Shown: positions 1 to 8,920 of the stretch, piece after piece | How positions within the stretch are numbered: the first letter of the stretch is position 1 | Layout: each line of letters begins with the position of its first letter | DNA from: Lysobacter enzymogenes | GTDB taxonomy: Bacteria; Pseudomonadota; Gammaproteobacteria; Xanthomonadales; Xanthomonadaceae | Reading direction: 5' to 3' | DNA length: 64,000 nt | Assembly (NCBI RefSeq): GCF_900106525.1 | Contig: NZ_FNOG01000001.1 | Coordinates: forward strand, 891,634-955,633 | Notes under the pieces: model-generated | What the model was told of the DNA's origin: nothing | Databases searched by the model: none | The model's input: only the letters and a program-made list of their open reading frames with translations | Made by a program: the position numbers and the translations under genes

Positions 1-193
1 AGCGTCGGGGCTGAAGCCCCTCCCACAAGAGCGAGGGCGCGGGCGCTGCATTGCTTGGCTTTTTGTGGGAGGGGGCTTTAGCCCCGATGCTTTCCGATCC
101 GCTCGCGACGGAGATTCCGGCGACTTGAGCCAACAGCCTCGGGGCTGAAGCCCCTCTCACAAGAGCGAACGCGCCGACGCGGCTCGGCCGGGC
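1..193. repeat. Palindromic GGGGCTGAAGCCCC-type repeats downstream of the TPR gene
   Basis: Two inverted copies (about 4-28 and 62-87) of a repeat with the core CGGGGCTGAAGCCCCTCCC face each other, and a third copy lies at about 138-166. The paired arms could fold in RNA and end transcription of the minus-strand gene that stops at 194. The same repeat family reappears, with core variations, near 24.3 kb and in the 141-bp tandem array near 60 kb. No gene is seen here. Confidence 0.75.
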
Positions 194-2065
194 TCAGGCC
201 GTCGCGCGGCAGGCTTCGGCGCGGTCCAGGTCGTGGCGGTAGAGCTCCTCGCGCCGCATGGACTTGTGGATCTCGGCGCGGTTCTCGTAGTGCTCGGGAT
301 TGTCCGGGTCCAGCGCGATCGCCCGGTCCATGTCGGCCAGCGCGCGTGCGTAGTCGCCGCGGCCGTAGTGCAGCACGGCGCGGTTGACCCGCGCGGCGAC
401 CGAGTCGGCGGCCAGGGCGATGGCGGCGTCGTAGTCGGCCAGGGCGGCGTCGGCGTCGCCAGATTGCTCGTGGATCTCGGCGCGGATCTGATGGATCTCC
501 GGCTGCTGCGGGTTGAGTTCCAGGCTCAGCGCGAAGCTGTCCAGCGCCGCCTCCCAGTCGCCGGTCTGCGACTGGCACACGCCGCGGTTGAAATGCACTT
601 CCGGATACGGCGCGCTGTAGCGCACCGCCAGTTCGTACAAGGCCAGCGCCTCCTCGAACCGGCCCTGGCGCTGCAGCAGGTTGCCGCTCTCGTTGTAGTA
701 CTCGGAGTAGTACGGATCCATCTCCATCGACTTGCGGTAGTACGCCAGCGCGTCCTCGGCGCGGTCGAGCATCACGTAGACCTGCGCGGTGTTGTACTGC
801 AGCACCGAGCGGTGCAAGGCGTGGCGCTCGTCGCCGAGCTCGCGGGTGAGCAGGGCGTAACCTTCCTGGCACAGCGCCAGCGCCTCGCGCGGCCGGCCCT
901 GGCGCACGCGCAGGAACGCCAGCCCGTTGTCGATGAACACCCGCAGGAAGGTCTGGTCGGCGTCTTGGATGGCGCCGCGCGCGGCGGCGATGTCCTGCGC
1001 GGCGAGCAGGATGTAGTGCTCGGCCAGGGCGAGGTCGGGCGTGCGCGCGTAGCGCAGGTGGATCATCGACAGCAGGTAGTTCATCTTCGCGCGCAGCTCG
1101 CGGCGGCGCAGGTGCGGTTCGGCGCGGGTCAGGATCAGCTCCAGCGCCAACTCCTGGCGGCCGGCGCTGACCAAACCCTGGAAGATATTGCCGATGTAGT
1201 TCCAGCGCGCGTCCTCGTCGTCGCCGACCATGTCCTCGAAGTGCGCCAGCACCGTATCGGCGAAGCTGGCCGACTCGTGGTAGTAGCCGTAGTGGTTGCT
1301 CAGGCACAGCGCGCGCAGGGCCGCGCGCGCGGCCAGCGCGTCTTCGCCGCGGCCGCGGTGGTAGACGATCAGGGCCGGCGCGTGGATCTCCCAGGCCAGC
1401 GGCTCGCCGCGTTCGAGCCGCGGCTGCAGCGCGGCGTAAGCGGCGTCGTCGAGCGCGGCCGGCGCCGGCGGCGCTGCGCCGGCGTCGCTCGCGGCCTGCG
1501 CGTGCAGGCCCGGCGCGCGCTGCGCCAGCGCCTGGGTGTCGAGCGCGCTGTACACGATCACTTCGATGCCGTGGGCGGCGCCGCGCCGCGCCAGTTCGGC
1601 GAAGAAGCGCGCGGCCAGGTGCTGAGCGTGGTCGTAGCCGAACGCGACCACCTGCCAGCGCTGCTGCGGCGCGAGCGCGCGCTTCCAGTCCAGCATCAGC
1701 CCGACCAGCCCGTGGACCAGGCGATAGGCGCGGTCGAGCGGGAAATTGCGGGTGCGCTCGGCGTCGTGCGCGGTTTCGGTCAGGCAGGCGTACTTGAGCG
1801 CGATGCGCTCGCGATGGCGCGCCAGGGCCATGTGCAGTTCGGGGTTGTGCGCGTCGATGAGATCGTCGCGGCCGCGCTCGCCGAGCTCGCGCCAGGCCAG
1901 TTCGGCCAGATCGGCGACGCCGGCCCAGGTGCCGCCGCGGTGGAAATCGGCGTCGATGGCGAGGCGGCGATCGGGCGCGCCGTCGGGCGCGGCGCCGTCG
2001 GCGCCGGCCGGGCGCAGGCGCAGCGTTGCGGCGGTGGGCACAGTGACGTCGGCGGCGAGGTTCAT
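194..2065 (-). CDS. TPR-repeat protein of the peptide/M50 unit
   Basis: A 623-residue protein with no signal peptide or membrane segment. Residues about 1-330 match no family I recognise; they contain a long helical region rich in Leu, Ala and Arg. From about residue 330 to the end there are several tetratricopeptide repeats, with phrases such as AEDALAYYRKSMEMDPYYSE, FEEALALYELAVRYSAPYPE and YARALADMDRAIALDPDNPE. TPR arrays bind peptides or proteins. The gene lies 40 bp downstream of the M50 protease gene on the same strand, so the two are probably co-transcribed with the small peptide gene upstream. No helix-turn-helix is visible. Its role as a receptor or scaffold for the peptide is inference. 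Confidence 0.8.
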   Translation of the reverse strand: MNLAADVTVPTAATLRLRPAGADGAAPDGAPDRRLAIDADFHRGGTWAGVADLAELAWRELGERGRDDLIDAHNPELHMALARHRERIALKYACLTETAHDAERTRNFPLDRAYRLVHGLVGLMLDWKRALAPQQRWQVVAFGYDHAQHLAARFFAELARRGAAHGIEVIVYSALDTQALAQRAPGLHAQAASDAGAAPPAPAALDDAAYAALQPRLERGEPLAWEIHAPALIVYHRGRGEDALAARAALRALCLSNHYGYYHESASFADTVLAHFEDMVGDDEDARWNYIGNIFQGLVSAGRQELALELILTRAEPHLRRRELRAKMNYLLSMIHLRYARTPDLALAEHYILLAAQDIAAARGAIQDADQTFLRVFIDNGLAFLRVRQGRPREALALCQEGYALLTRELGDERHALHRSVLQYNTAQVYVMLDRAEDALAYYRKSMEMDPYYSEYYNESGNLLQRQGRFEEALALYELAVRYSAPYPEVHFNRGVCQSQTGDWEAALDSFALSLELNPQQPEIHQIRAEIHEQSGDADAALADYDAAIALAADSVAARVNRAVLHYGRGDYARALADMDRAIALDPDNPEHYENRAEIHKSMRREELYRHDLDRAEACRATA

Positions 2066-2105
2066 CGCAATCTCCTTATGCGTGGAAAGCCGGATCGATG
2101 GAAAG

Positions 2106-3368
2106 TCAGCGCCGCCGCAGCCACAGGTACATGCCGGTGGCGAACAGGGCGACGGAAATGGCGGCGAACGCGGTCGCGTCCAGGGCCGCGGCGCGGGTCG
2201 CGGCCGGGCTGGCGAAGATGTCGTAGGCGCGCACGATGTAGCGCGTGAGGGTGGGAATCAGCACGAACGCCAGCAGCGCCAGCGCCGAGATCCGCCCGAC
2301 CACCCACAGCAGCGAGAACGCGCGCAGCACGCCCAGATTGCGCGGCACCAGCGCGCCGGGCGCGGCGGCCGCGCCGATGCGCCCGCCGCTGAAGCGGTGC
2401 AGGCGATCGCGCAGGTACAGCCGCGCCTGCTGGTCCAGGTCGGGATGGCCGAAGTAATTGCACGCCACGTAATAGAAATCGGTGCGCAGGAAGATGTTGA
2501 ACTGCCACGACAAGGTGATCAGCAACTGCAGCACCAGCGCCTGCAGCAACTGCACCAAGAACACATTGCCGCCGCGGTCGAGCAACCAGCCCACGGTCAG
2601 GCTCAGCAGGGCGATGTTGAGCACGTCGACCATCATCCCCGCCAGCAGCGGCAGGTAGCGCTGGCGCCGCGGCAGCGACAGGATGCCGGTGAGGTCGGCT
2701 TCGGCGACCAGGTCCCACAGGCGGTTGCCGATGCCCAGGCGCGAACTGACGCCGTAGCGGGCGGCGGCCAGCATGTGGCCTAGCTCGTGCAGCATGATGG
2801 TGACGAAGTACAGGCCCAGCAGCGCGACCAGGGTCAGGGTCAGGTGCTGTTCCAGATAGAAGGCTTCCAGGTTCGGGCGCAGGCGCGGGTCGAGCCAGGC
2901 GCTGTAGCCGGCATAGGCCAGCACGCCCAGGTACAGCGCCAGCGTCGCCGGCGAGAACAGCGCGCGCGCCAGCGCGGTGTTGGCGCGGAACGACAGGCGG
3001 CGGTCGCCGGCGGCGGATTCGTCCACGCGGCGCTGGTAGGCGTCGCGTTCGTGCGGCGGCAGGATGAAGCCGATCTCGCGCAGCTGGACGAGGAAATCGT
3101 CGATGTCGACGGTTTCCGCGGCGGCCGAGTCGGCGCCGGTCTCGCCGTTCGCGTTGTCCGTATTCGTGGCGTCGGCCGCGCGCGCAGCGAGCGCGCGCTT
3201 GATCGCGCCGACGCTGTCGCCGGCCTGCAGCCGTTCGACGATGCGCAGCCCGTCCTCGGGAAATTCGTAGAACTCCCCCAGCTCGGCGTTGCCGATGTAA
3301 TAGGCCTCGCCTTCGCGCTGCACCGACAGCGGAATCACGTAGTAAGTCTGGTCGTCGCTGTTCGCCAT
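2106..3368 (-). CDS. Membrane M50-type zinc metalloprotease with PqqD-like N-terminal domain
   Basis: A 420-residue protein. Residues about 10-105 resemble the PqqD/RiPP-recognition fold, including a closing segment FLVQLREIGFIL. A hydrophobic region follows, with the zinc motif HELGH at 194-198 inside a membrane segment, as in site-2 protease (M50) and 'putative peptide zinc metalloprotease' proteins. At least four further membrane segments lie towards the C-terminus. Proteins of this type process or export small peptides, and a PqqD-like domain would bind a leader peptide. The neighbours fit this: a 32-residue peptide gene upstream and a TPR gene downstream. A third zinc ligand could not be assigned by eye. 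The assignment to M50-like is fairly sure; the peptide-processing role is inferred from context. Confidence 0.8.
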   Translation of the reverse strand: MANSDDQTYYVIPLSVQREGEAYYIGNAELGEFYEFPEDGLRIVERLQAGDSVGAIKRALAARAADATNTDNANGETGADSAAAETVDIDDFLVQLREIGFILPPHERDAYQRRVDESAAGDRRLSFRANTALARALFSPATLALYLGVLAYAGYSAWLDPRLRPNLEAFYLEQHLTLTLVALLGLYFVTIMLHELGHMLAAARYGVSSRLGIGNRLWDLVAEADLTGILSLPRRQRYLPLLAGMMVDVLNIALLSLTVGWLLDRGGNVFLVQLLQALVLQLLITLSWQFNIFLRTDFYYVACNYFGHPDLDQQARLYLRDRLHRFSGGRIGAAAAPGALVPRNLGVLRAFSLLWVVGRISALALLAFVLIPTLTRYIVRAYDIFASPAATRAAALDATAFAAISVALFATGMYLWLRRR

Positions 3369-3397
3369 CGCGGGGCCGTCGGGTTGCGGTGTGGAGC

Positions 3398-3429
3398 AAG
3401 CGGGCCGGCGATCGCTCGCCGGCCCGCTT
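3398..3429 (-). terminator. Strong hairpin between peptide gene and M50 gene (attenuator-like)
   Basis: A perfect 14-bp inverted repeat (3398-3411 with 3416-3429, 4-nt loop) lies between the peptide gene stop and the M50 gene start. No T-tract follows it on the minus strand. It would therefore act as a partial terminator or as an mRNA-stabilising stem, letting the precursor be made in excess over the downstream enzymes. That arrangement is common for ribosomally made peptides. Confidence 0.6.
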
Positions 3430-3602
3430 CCTCACTTCGCGTATGAAGCGGGCGCACCATGACGTCGCTGCGCGCGCCGCTTGCGCGGACGCGGCAACTT
3501 CGCCGGAATGGTGGAAGATCCGCCAATCCTTGGCGGCGCCCGATCATGCGCACGCCGACGCTGCGGCCGCACGGACGCGGCCGTTCGCCGACGCGGCTCA
3601 AA

Positions 3603-3701
3603 TCACAGCTGCGGCCACCAGGGCAGGCACAGCCAGATCGGGTACGCGGCGACCGAGGTGGTCTTCAGCTTCTGCACTTTCAGGATCGAAATCTTCTTCA
3701 T
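3603..3701 (-). CDS. Small Lys-rich/Trp-rich peptide, candidate RiPP precursor or signal peptide
   Basis: A 32-codon ORF starting with ATG, preceded by AGGAAG seven bases upstream. The N-terminal half (MKKISILKVQKLKTTSV) is basic and resembles a leader. The C-terminal half contains Tyr, Pro, one Cys and three Trp and ends LPWWPQL. It is the first gene upstream of a PqqD-like/M50 protease and a TPR protein on the same strand, and the stretch upstream is AT-richer, as expected for a promoter. There is no radical SAM, lanthipeptide, YcaO or cyclase gene nearby. It could be a RiPP precursor whose only visible maturase is the M50 protein. It could instead be a secreted signalling peptide, or a leader peptide for attenuation. 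Confidence 0.6.
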   Translation of the reverse strand: MKKISILKVQKLKTTSVAAYPIWLCLPWWPQL

Positions 3702-4092
3702 GTTGAGACTTCCTGGTTGAGTTGAAAGCGGCGCCCGCTTGCGCGGACGGAGCATGCCGGCGCAGCATCGGCGGTGAAACCGGCGTTGCGATGCGACATC
3801 CTCGGTGCCTTGGCTATCACGGTTTTTTTTGCTCTTGCAAGACGAGTTTTCGATGCATTTTCGATAGCCAAACCGACCGCTTGGATCAGTGACGAGGCGG
3901 AAGTTTTTTGTTCAAATCTGCGACTGGGTCGACGGGCCGATCTGACGGTTTTCGACGGTATTTTGTTCGGGAGCCGGCTATGGAGCGCGGAACTGTGTTT
4001 TTTTGTTGCGGTGCGACATGGGTCTGCGACGGAATCGGAACGAAAAATCGGGCCGCTGCCGCATTCGCGCACGGCACTGAACGGGGCGCGGC
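3702..4092. promoter_or_regulatory. Divergent intergenic region, peptide unit / prmC
   Basis: This gap is about 390 bp and clearly more AT-rich than its surroundings, with T-runs near 3828, 3903, 3960 and 4008. It should carry the promoter of the minus-strand peptide unit and that of prmC on the plus strand. No reliable -35/-10 pair could be assigned by eye, and the ORFs that cross it look like chance. Confidence 0.45.
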
Positions 4093-4929
4093 GTGAACGC
4101 CGCCGCGTTGCCGGTCGGCGAACTGCTCAAGCGCGCGCGCGGCCGGGTCGACCCGGCCGAGGCCGAATTGCTGCTGGCCGCGGCGCTGCAACGCCCGCGC
4201 GCCTGGCTGTTCGCCCACGACGACCACGTGCCCGACGATGCGGCGCTAGCCCGCTTCCAGGACTGGCTGGCGCGGCGCGAGGCCGGCGAGCCGGTGGCCT
4301 ACCTGCTCGGCCGGCGCGGCTTCTGGCGCTTCGATCTGCAAGTCGGCCCGGCCACCTTGATCCCGCGTCCGGAGACCGAGCGCCTGGTCGAGCTGGCGCT
4401 GGACCGCCTGCCGGCCCAGGCCGAGGCGCGCGTCGCCGACCTGGGCACCGGCAGCGGCGCGATCGCCCTGGCGCTGGCGGCCGAGCGGCCGCGCGCGCAG
4501 GTGCTGGCGGTGGACCTCAGCGCGCAGGCGCTGGCGGTGGCGCGCGCCAACGCCGACGAACTGCGGCTGCGCAACCTGGAGTTCCGCCTCGGCGACTGGT
4601 TCGCGCCGCTGCAGGGCGAGCGCTTCGATCTGATCGCCAGCAACCCGCCGTACATCGAAGCCGCCGACCCACACCTGCGCCAGGGCGACCTGCGTTTCGA
4701 ACCGCTGACCGCGCTGGCCTCCGGCGCCGACGGGCTGGACGCGATCCGCACCATCGCAGCCCAAGCGCCGGCGCACCTGCGCCCCGGCGGCTGGCTGCTG
4801 ATCGAGCACGGCTGGGACCAGGGCCCGGCGGTGCGCGCGCTGCTGCTCGCGGCAGGGCTGGCCGAAGTCGCGACCGAACAGGATTGGGAGCAACGCGACC
4901 GCGTCAGCCTCGGCCGCTGGCCCGGCTGA
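4093..4929 (+). CDS. prmC: Peptide chain release factor N5-glutamine methyltransferase
   Basis: PrmC (HemK) methylates the Gln of the GGQ loop of release factors RF1 and RF2 using S-adenosylmethionine, in the cytoplasm. The 278-residue protein has the family layout: an N-terminal helical domain (about 1-75), the SAM-binding motif DLGTGSG at 116-122, and the substrate-glutamine motif NPPY at 184-187. The length is normal for the family. The gene stands alone between the peptide unit and the iminopeptidase gene. Confidence 0.95.
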   Translation: MNAAALPVGELLKRARGRVDPAEAELLLAAALQRPRAWLFAHDDHVPDDAALARFQDWLARREAGEPVAYLLGRRGFWRFDLQVGPATLIPRPETERLVELALDRLPAQAEARVADLGTGSGAIALALAAERPRAQVLAVDLSAQALAVARANADELRLRNLEFRLGDWFAPLQGERFDLIASNPPYIEAADPHLRQGDLRFEPLTALASGADGLDAIRTIAAQAPAHLRPGGWLLIEHGWDQGPAVRALLLAAGLAEVATEQDWEQRDRVSLGRWPG

Positions 4930-5087
4930 GCGGCCGCGGCCGGCTCGCCGGCCCGAGTTCCGGCCCGGCCTCGCCCCGACGCATGGCCCGAAGCGCGGTC
5001 CACCGCTGCGACCGAACCGCCGGACCGGGCACCGATCGCCCCGGCCCGGCCGGCTAAACTGCGGGCATCCCGACTGCGAGGCCCGCG

Positions 5088-6029
5088 ATGCGCACGCTCT
5101 ATCCCGAACTCGAACCTTTCGACACCGGCACGATCCAGGTCGACGACCGCCACAGCCTGTATTACGAGCAGTGCGGCAATCCCGACGGCAAGCCGGTGGT
5201 GCTGCTGCACGGCGGGCCCGGCGGCGGCTGCAGCGCCAAGATGCGCCGCTTCCACGACCCGGCCAAGTACCGCATCGTCCTGTTCGACCAGCGCGGCAGC
5301 GGGCGCTCGACGCCGCACGCGGACCTGGTCGACAACACCACCTGGGACCTAGTCGCCGATATCGAGAAGCTGCGGGTCAAGCTCGGCGTGGAGCGCTGGC
5401 AGGTGTTCGGCGGCTCGTGGGGCTCGACCCTGGCGCTGGCGTATGCGCAAACCCACCCGCAGCGCGTGACCGAGCTGGTCCTGCGCGGCATCTTCATGCT
5501 GCGCCGCTGGGAGCTGGAGTGGTTCTACCAGGAAGGCGCCTCGCGCCTGTTCCCGGACGCCTGGGAGCACTACTTCAACGCGATTCCGGCGGTCGAGCGC
5601 CACGACCTGATCAGCGCCTATCACCGCCGCCTGACCAGCGACGACGAGAAGACCCGCCTGGACGCCGCGCGCGCCTGGAGCGTGTGGGAAGGCGCGACCA
5701 GCTTCCTGCACGTCGACGCGGATTTCGTCAGCGGCCACGAGGATGCCCAATTCGCCCTGGCCTTCGCCCGCATCGAGAACCACTACTTCGTCAACGGCGG
5801 CTTCTTCGAAGTCGAAGACCAGTTGCTGCGCGACGCGCACAAGATCGCCGACATCCCCGGCGCGATCGTGCACGGCCGCTACGACGTGGTCTGCCCGGTG
5901 CAGAACGCCTGGGAACTGAAGAAGGCCTGGCCGAAAGCCGAGCTGGAGATCACCCCGGCCTCGGGCCATTCGGCGTTCGAGGTCGAGAACATCGACGCGC
6001 TGGTGCGCGCGACCGACCGCTTCGCCTGA
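5088..6029 (+). CDS. pip: Proline iminopeptidase (S33 alpha/beta hydrolase)
   Basis: A 313-residue cytoplasmic aminopeptidase that releases N-terminal proline from peptides. Family marks are the oxyanion loop HGGPGGG at 41-47, DQRGSGRS at 67-74, and the nucleophile elbow GGSWGS at 108-113 with Ser110. The Asp (GRYDVVCP) and His (SGHSAF) of the triad are near the C-terminus. The length matches the classical Xanthomonas-type enzyme. It is a single gene with no obvious partner. Confidence 0.95.
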   Translation: MRTLYPELEPFDTGTIQVDDRHSLYYEQCGNPDGKPVVLLHGGPGGGCSAKMRRFHDPAKYRIVLFDQRGSGRSTPHADLVDNTTWDLVADIEKLRVKLGVERWQVFGGSWGSTLALAYAQTHPQRVTELVLRGIFMLRRWELEWFYQEGASRLFPDAWEHYFNAIPAVERHDLISAYHRRLTSDDEKTRLDAARAWSVWEGATSFLHVDADFVSGHEDAQFALAFARIENHYFVNGGFFEVEDQLLRDAHKIADIPGAIVHGRYDVVCPVQNAWELKKAWPKAELEITPASGHSAFEVENIDALVRATDRFA

Positions 6030-6547
6030 GCGCAGGCGCGGCGCGGACGGCGAGGCCGTCTGCGCCGCGCGATTGCGGCGCGCCTGGGTGGCGCGCTTTG
6101 GCGCGGTAAATAGTTCTATGCAGTGACATTGCGGTGCCTGCTCGGGATCTGAGCATCACCGTCGCGGCACCGATCGGCTCGCGCGACGGCCGCGAGCGAA
6201 AGCGAACGGCTTGGCGATTCTTGCGCAGTTGCGCGAATCGGCGAGCGAACGCTACATCACCGCTAGCCTCGCAAGACATCGAAAGCGAGTTTTTGCCACT
6301 CAGTTAATGTCACCGGAAATGTGCAACGCATTTCCGCCAGGCCGATTGCGATCAACGGCTTGCGTGTTTCGTGCATCCGAATTCTGCGGAATTCGGCGAA
6401 ATTTTCCCGCTTGACTGACTTTTCCCATCGGCGCTGCAATCGCCCGCCGATCAGGTCCGGCGTCGTCGTCGACGCACGCCGCGCGACCGGATCGGGCGAC
6501 GACGAAGCATGCGCGGGCGCTTGGAAGGCGCCGCACGACGAGGGGAA
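6030..6547. promoter_or_regulatory. Upstream region of the polysaccharide operon with an 8-bp inverted repeat
   Basis: About 500 bp without a convincing gene. It contains the perfect inverted repeat CCGAATTC-TGCG-GAATTCGG (6377-6396), followed by AT-rich sequence. As the only sizeable gap before eight overlapping genes, it is the likely operon promoter region. The palindrome could be an operator or an RNA hairpin in the leader. Confidence 0.4.
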
Positions 6548-8920
6548 ATGTTCGCAACCAGGACTTATGCGCTCAACGCGCAACTGCGGCTGACGCCGAT
6601 CCATCAACTGCGCTCGCTGCCCGCGCGCGCGCCGACCGGCTATGTGGCGCAAGGCGAAGATCCGCAGTTCGAGGTCGGCAGCGCGCAGGGCGAATTGCCG
6701 CCGCCGGGATGGTACGTGTTGGACCTGCGCTTCGAGCTGGAGGAGGGCCGCATCCTCGCGCCCTGCCTGTATCCCGATTTCGGCGCCGGCGTGTCCGAAG
6801 CCTTGCGCATCGGCCTGGCCGAGCCGGGCGACGACGGGCGCTCGCGCAGCGTGGTGTTGATCGGCTCGCGCCTGCATCGGCTGCGCTTCGACCCCAGCGA
6901 GCATCTGGCGCAGTTCGCCGTGCGCGAGTTCCGCTTGCGCCGGGTGTCGCGGATGCGCGCGGTGTGGGAACTGCTGTGCGGGATCCAGCGCGCGCGCCGC
7001 GAGGTGCTGTGCGAAGAGGCGGTCGGCGCCGGCCTGCGCTTCCTGCGCGCGGCGCTGCGCGGGCGCATCGGCGAGGGCGGCAAGACGCTGCTGCAGCATT
7101 ACCGCCGCGCGCTGCGCCAGGGCGCGCATTCCTATCAGCATTGGCTGGCGCGCTACGACCGCGCGGCGGCGGCAGAATCGGCGGCGGCGAAGTCGCCCGC
7201 CGCCGAACGCGCGCCGAGCGAGCCAGCGCTCCCTGAGCCTGTCGCCAGCGCATCCGTGCCGACGATTTCGATCGTGCTGCCGGTGCGCGACCCGCCCTTG
7301 CCGTGGCTGCGGCGCTGCCTGGACAGCGTGCTGGCGCAGACCTGGCCGCACTGGCAGCTGTGCATCGCAGACGACGCCTCGCGCTCGGGCGCGGTGCGGC
7401 GCCTGCTGCGCGAGTACGCCGCGCGCGACCCGCGCATCGCCCTGTGCCTGCGCGACAACCACGGCCATATCTGCGAAGCCAGCAACAGCGCGATCGAACT
7501 GGCCCAAGGCAGCCACCTGGCCTTCCTCGACCACGACGACGAACTGGCGCCGCAGGCCCTGGCCGAAGTCGCGCGCGCGATCGCCGAGCATCCGCGCGCG
7601 CGCCTGTTCTACAGCGACGAGGACAAGATCGACGAAAGCGGCCGGCGCTTCGAACCCAACTTCAAGCCGGCCTGGAACCCCGACCTGCTGCGCGCGCAGA
7701 ACTACATCTGCCATTTCGTCGCCATCGACGCGGCGCTGGTGCGCGAACTCGGCGGCCTGCGCCCCGGCTACGAAGGCGCGCAGGACCACGACCTGCTGCT
7801 GCGCTGCGCCGAACGCCTGGACGACGCGCAGATCGTGCACATCCCGCGGGTGCTGTACCACTGGCGGGTGCTGCCCGAATCCACCGCGCTGTCCGGCGGC
7901 GCCAAGCCCTACGCGCTGGAAGCCGGCCGCCGCGCGATCGAGGAACACTACGGCCGCACCGGCGTGCGCGCCCGCGTCGAGGTCACCGAACACGGCTACT
8001 ACCGCAGCGTGCGCGGCCTGTCCGAGCGCCCGCTGGCCTCGCTGATCGTGCCCACCCGCGACCGCGTCGGCCTGCTGCGCACCTGCGTGGAGAGCGTGCT
8101 GCAGCGCACCGCCTACCGGCCGCTGGAACTGCTGGTGGTCGACAACGGCTCCAGCGAGCCCGAGACGCTGCGCTACCTGGACGAACTGCGCCAGCGCGAA
8201 CACGTGCGGGTGCTGACCTGGCCGCACCCGTTCAATTTCTCCGCCATCGTCAACTTTGCTGCCGCGCAGGCGCGCGGCGAAGTGCTGTGCCTGCTCAACA
8301 ACGACACCGAAGTGATCGCCTCGGACTGGCTCGACGAACTGGTCTCGCACGCGGTGCGCGAGGACGTCGGCGCAGTCGGCGGCATGCTCTATTACCCCAA
8401 CGACACCATCCAGCACGCCGGCGTGATCCTCGGCATCGGCGGCGTCGCCGGCCACGCCCACGGCCACCTGCGCCGCGCCAGCAACGGCTACCTCGGCCGC
8501 GCCGGCGTGGTCCAGAACCTCAGCGCCGTCACCGGCGCCTGCCTGGCCCTGCGCCGCACGCTGTTCGCCGAAATCGGCGGCATGGACGAAACCCTCGCAG
8601 TGGCCTTCAACGACGTCGACCTGTGCCTGCGCCTGCACGCGCGCGGCTACCGCAACGTGTGGACGCCGCATGCGGAGCTGTATCACCACGAGTCGGCTTC
8701 GCGTGGGCCGGAGGATACCCCGGAGAAACGCGAGCGCTTCCTGGCCGAGTCGGCGGCGATGCAGCGCCGCTGGGGCGACCTGCTGGCCAACGACCCGGCC
8801 TACAACCCGAATCTTTCGCTCGAAAGCCTGCATTTCGACCTGGCGTTTCCGCCGCGGTCGCGGGCGAGTCGGGCCCTGGGTGCCATCCTCCCTCCGAACG
8901 CGATTCCGGTGAATGCATGA
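6548..8920 (+). CDS. Bifunctional family 2 glycosyltransferase (two GT2 domains)
   Basis: A 790-residue cytoplasmic protein, probably building a surface polysaccharide repeat. Residues about 30-150 form a non-catalytic beta-rich domain. The first GT2 domain starts near residue 239 (ISIVLPVRDPP) with the metal/nucleotide motif DHDDE near 327. The second starts near 498 (ASLIVPTRDR) with NNDTE near 582. The ATG at 6548 follows AGGGG closely; a longer in-frame version could begin at 6509 without a clear ribosome site. Its stop overlaps the start of the ABC permease gene (ATGA), which shows translational coupling. The sugars transferred cannot be told from sequence. Confidence 0.9.
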   Translation: MFATRTYALNAQLRLTPIHQLRSLPARAPTGYVAQGEDPQFEVGSAQGELPPPGWYVLDLRFELEEGRILAPCLYPDFGAGVSEALRIGLAEPGDDGRSRSVVLIGSRLHRLRFDPSEHLAQFAVREFRLRRVSRMRAVWELLCGIQRARREVLCEEAVGAGLRFLRAALRGRIGEGGKTLLQHYRRALRQGAHSYQHWLARYDRAAAAESAAAKSPAAERAPSEPALPEPVASASVPTISIVLPVRDPPLPWLRRCLDSVLAQTWPHWQLCIADDASRSGAVRRLLREYAARDPRIALCLRDNHGHICEASNSAIELAQGSHLAFLDHDDELAPQALAEVARAIAEHPRARLFYSDEDKIDESGRRFEPNFKPAWNPDLLRAQNYICHFVAIDAALVRELGGLRPGYEGAQDHDLLLRCAERLDDAQIVHIPRVLYHWRVLPESTALSGGAKPYALEAGRRAIEEHYGRTGVRARVEVTEHGYYRSVRGLSERPLASLIVPTRDRVGLLRTCVESVLQRTAYRPLELLVVDNGSSEPETLRYLDELRQREHVRVLTWPHPFNFSAIVNFAAAQARGEVLCLLNNDTEVIASDWLDELVSHAVREDVGAVGGMLYYPNDTIQHAGVILGIGGVAGHAHGHLRRASNGYLGRAGVVQNLSAVTGACLALRRTLFAEIGGMDETLAVAFNDVDLCLRLHARGYRNVWTPHAELYHHESASRGPEDTPEKRERFLAESAAMQRRWGDLLANDPAYNPNLSLESLHFDLAFPPRSRASRALGAILPPNAIPVNA

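Noticed and set aside
3335-3601. Minus-strand ORF of 88 codons between the peptide and M50 genes
   Set aside because: It overlaps the M50 start in another frame, runs through the perfect hairpin, is Arg-rich and has no ribosome site.
3698-4072. Minus-strand ORF of 124 codons upstream of the peptide gene
   Set aside because: It overlaps the peptide start and its ribosome site, covers the AT-rich promoter region and shows no domain.
6263-8833. Minus-strand open frame of 856 codons opposite the GT2 gene
   Set aside because: It mirrors the plus-strand gene, has His/Gln/Arg/Ala-rich composition with no domain, and is explained by high GC suppressing stop codons.
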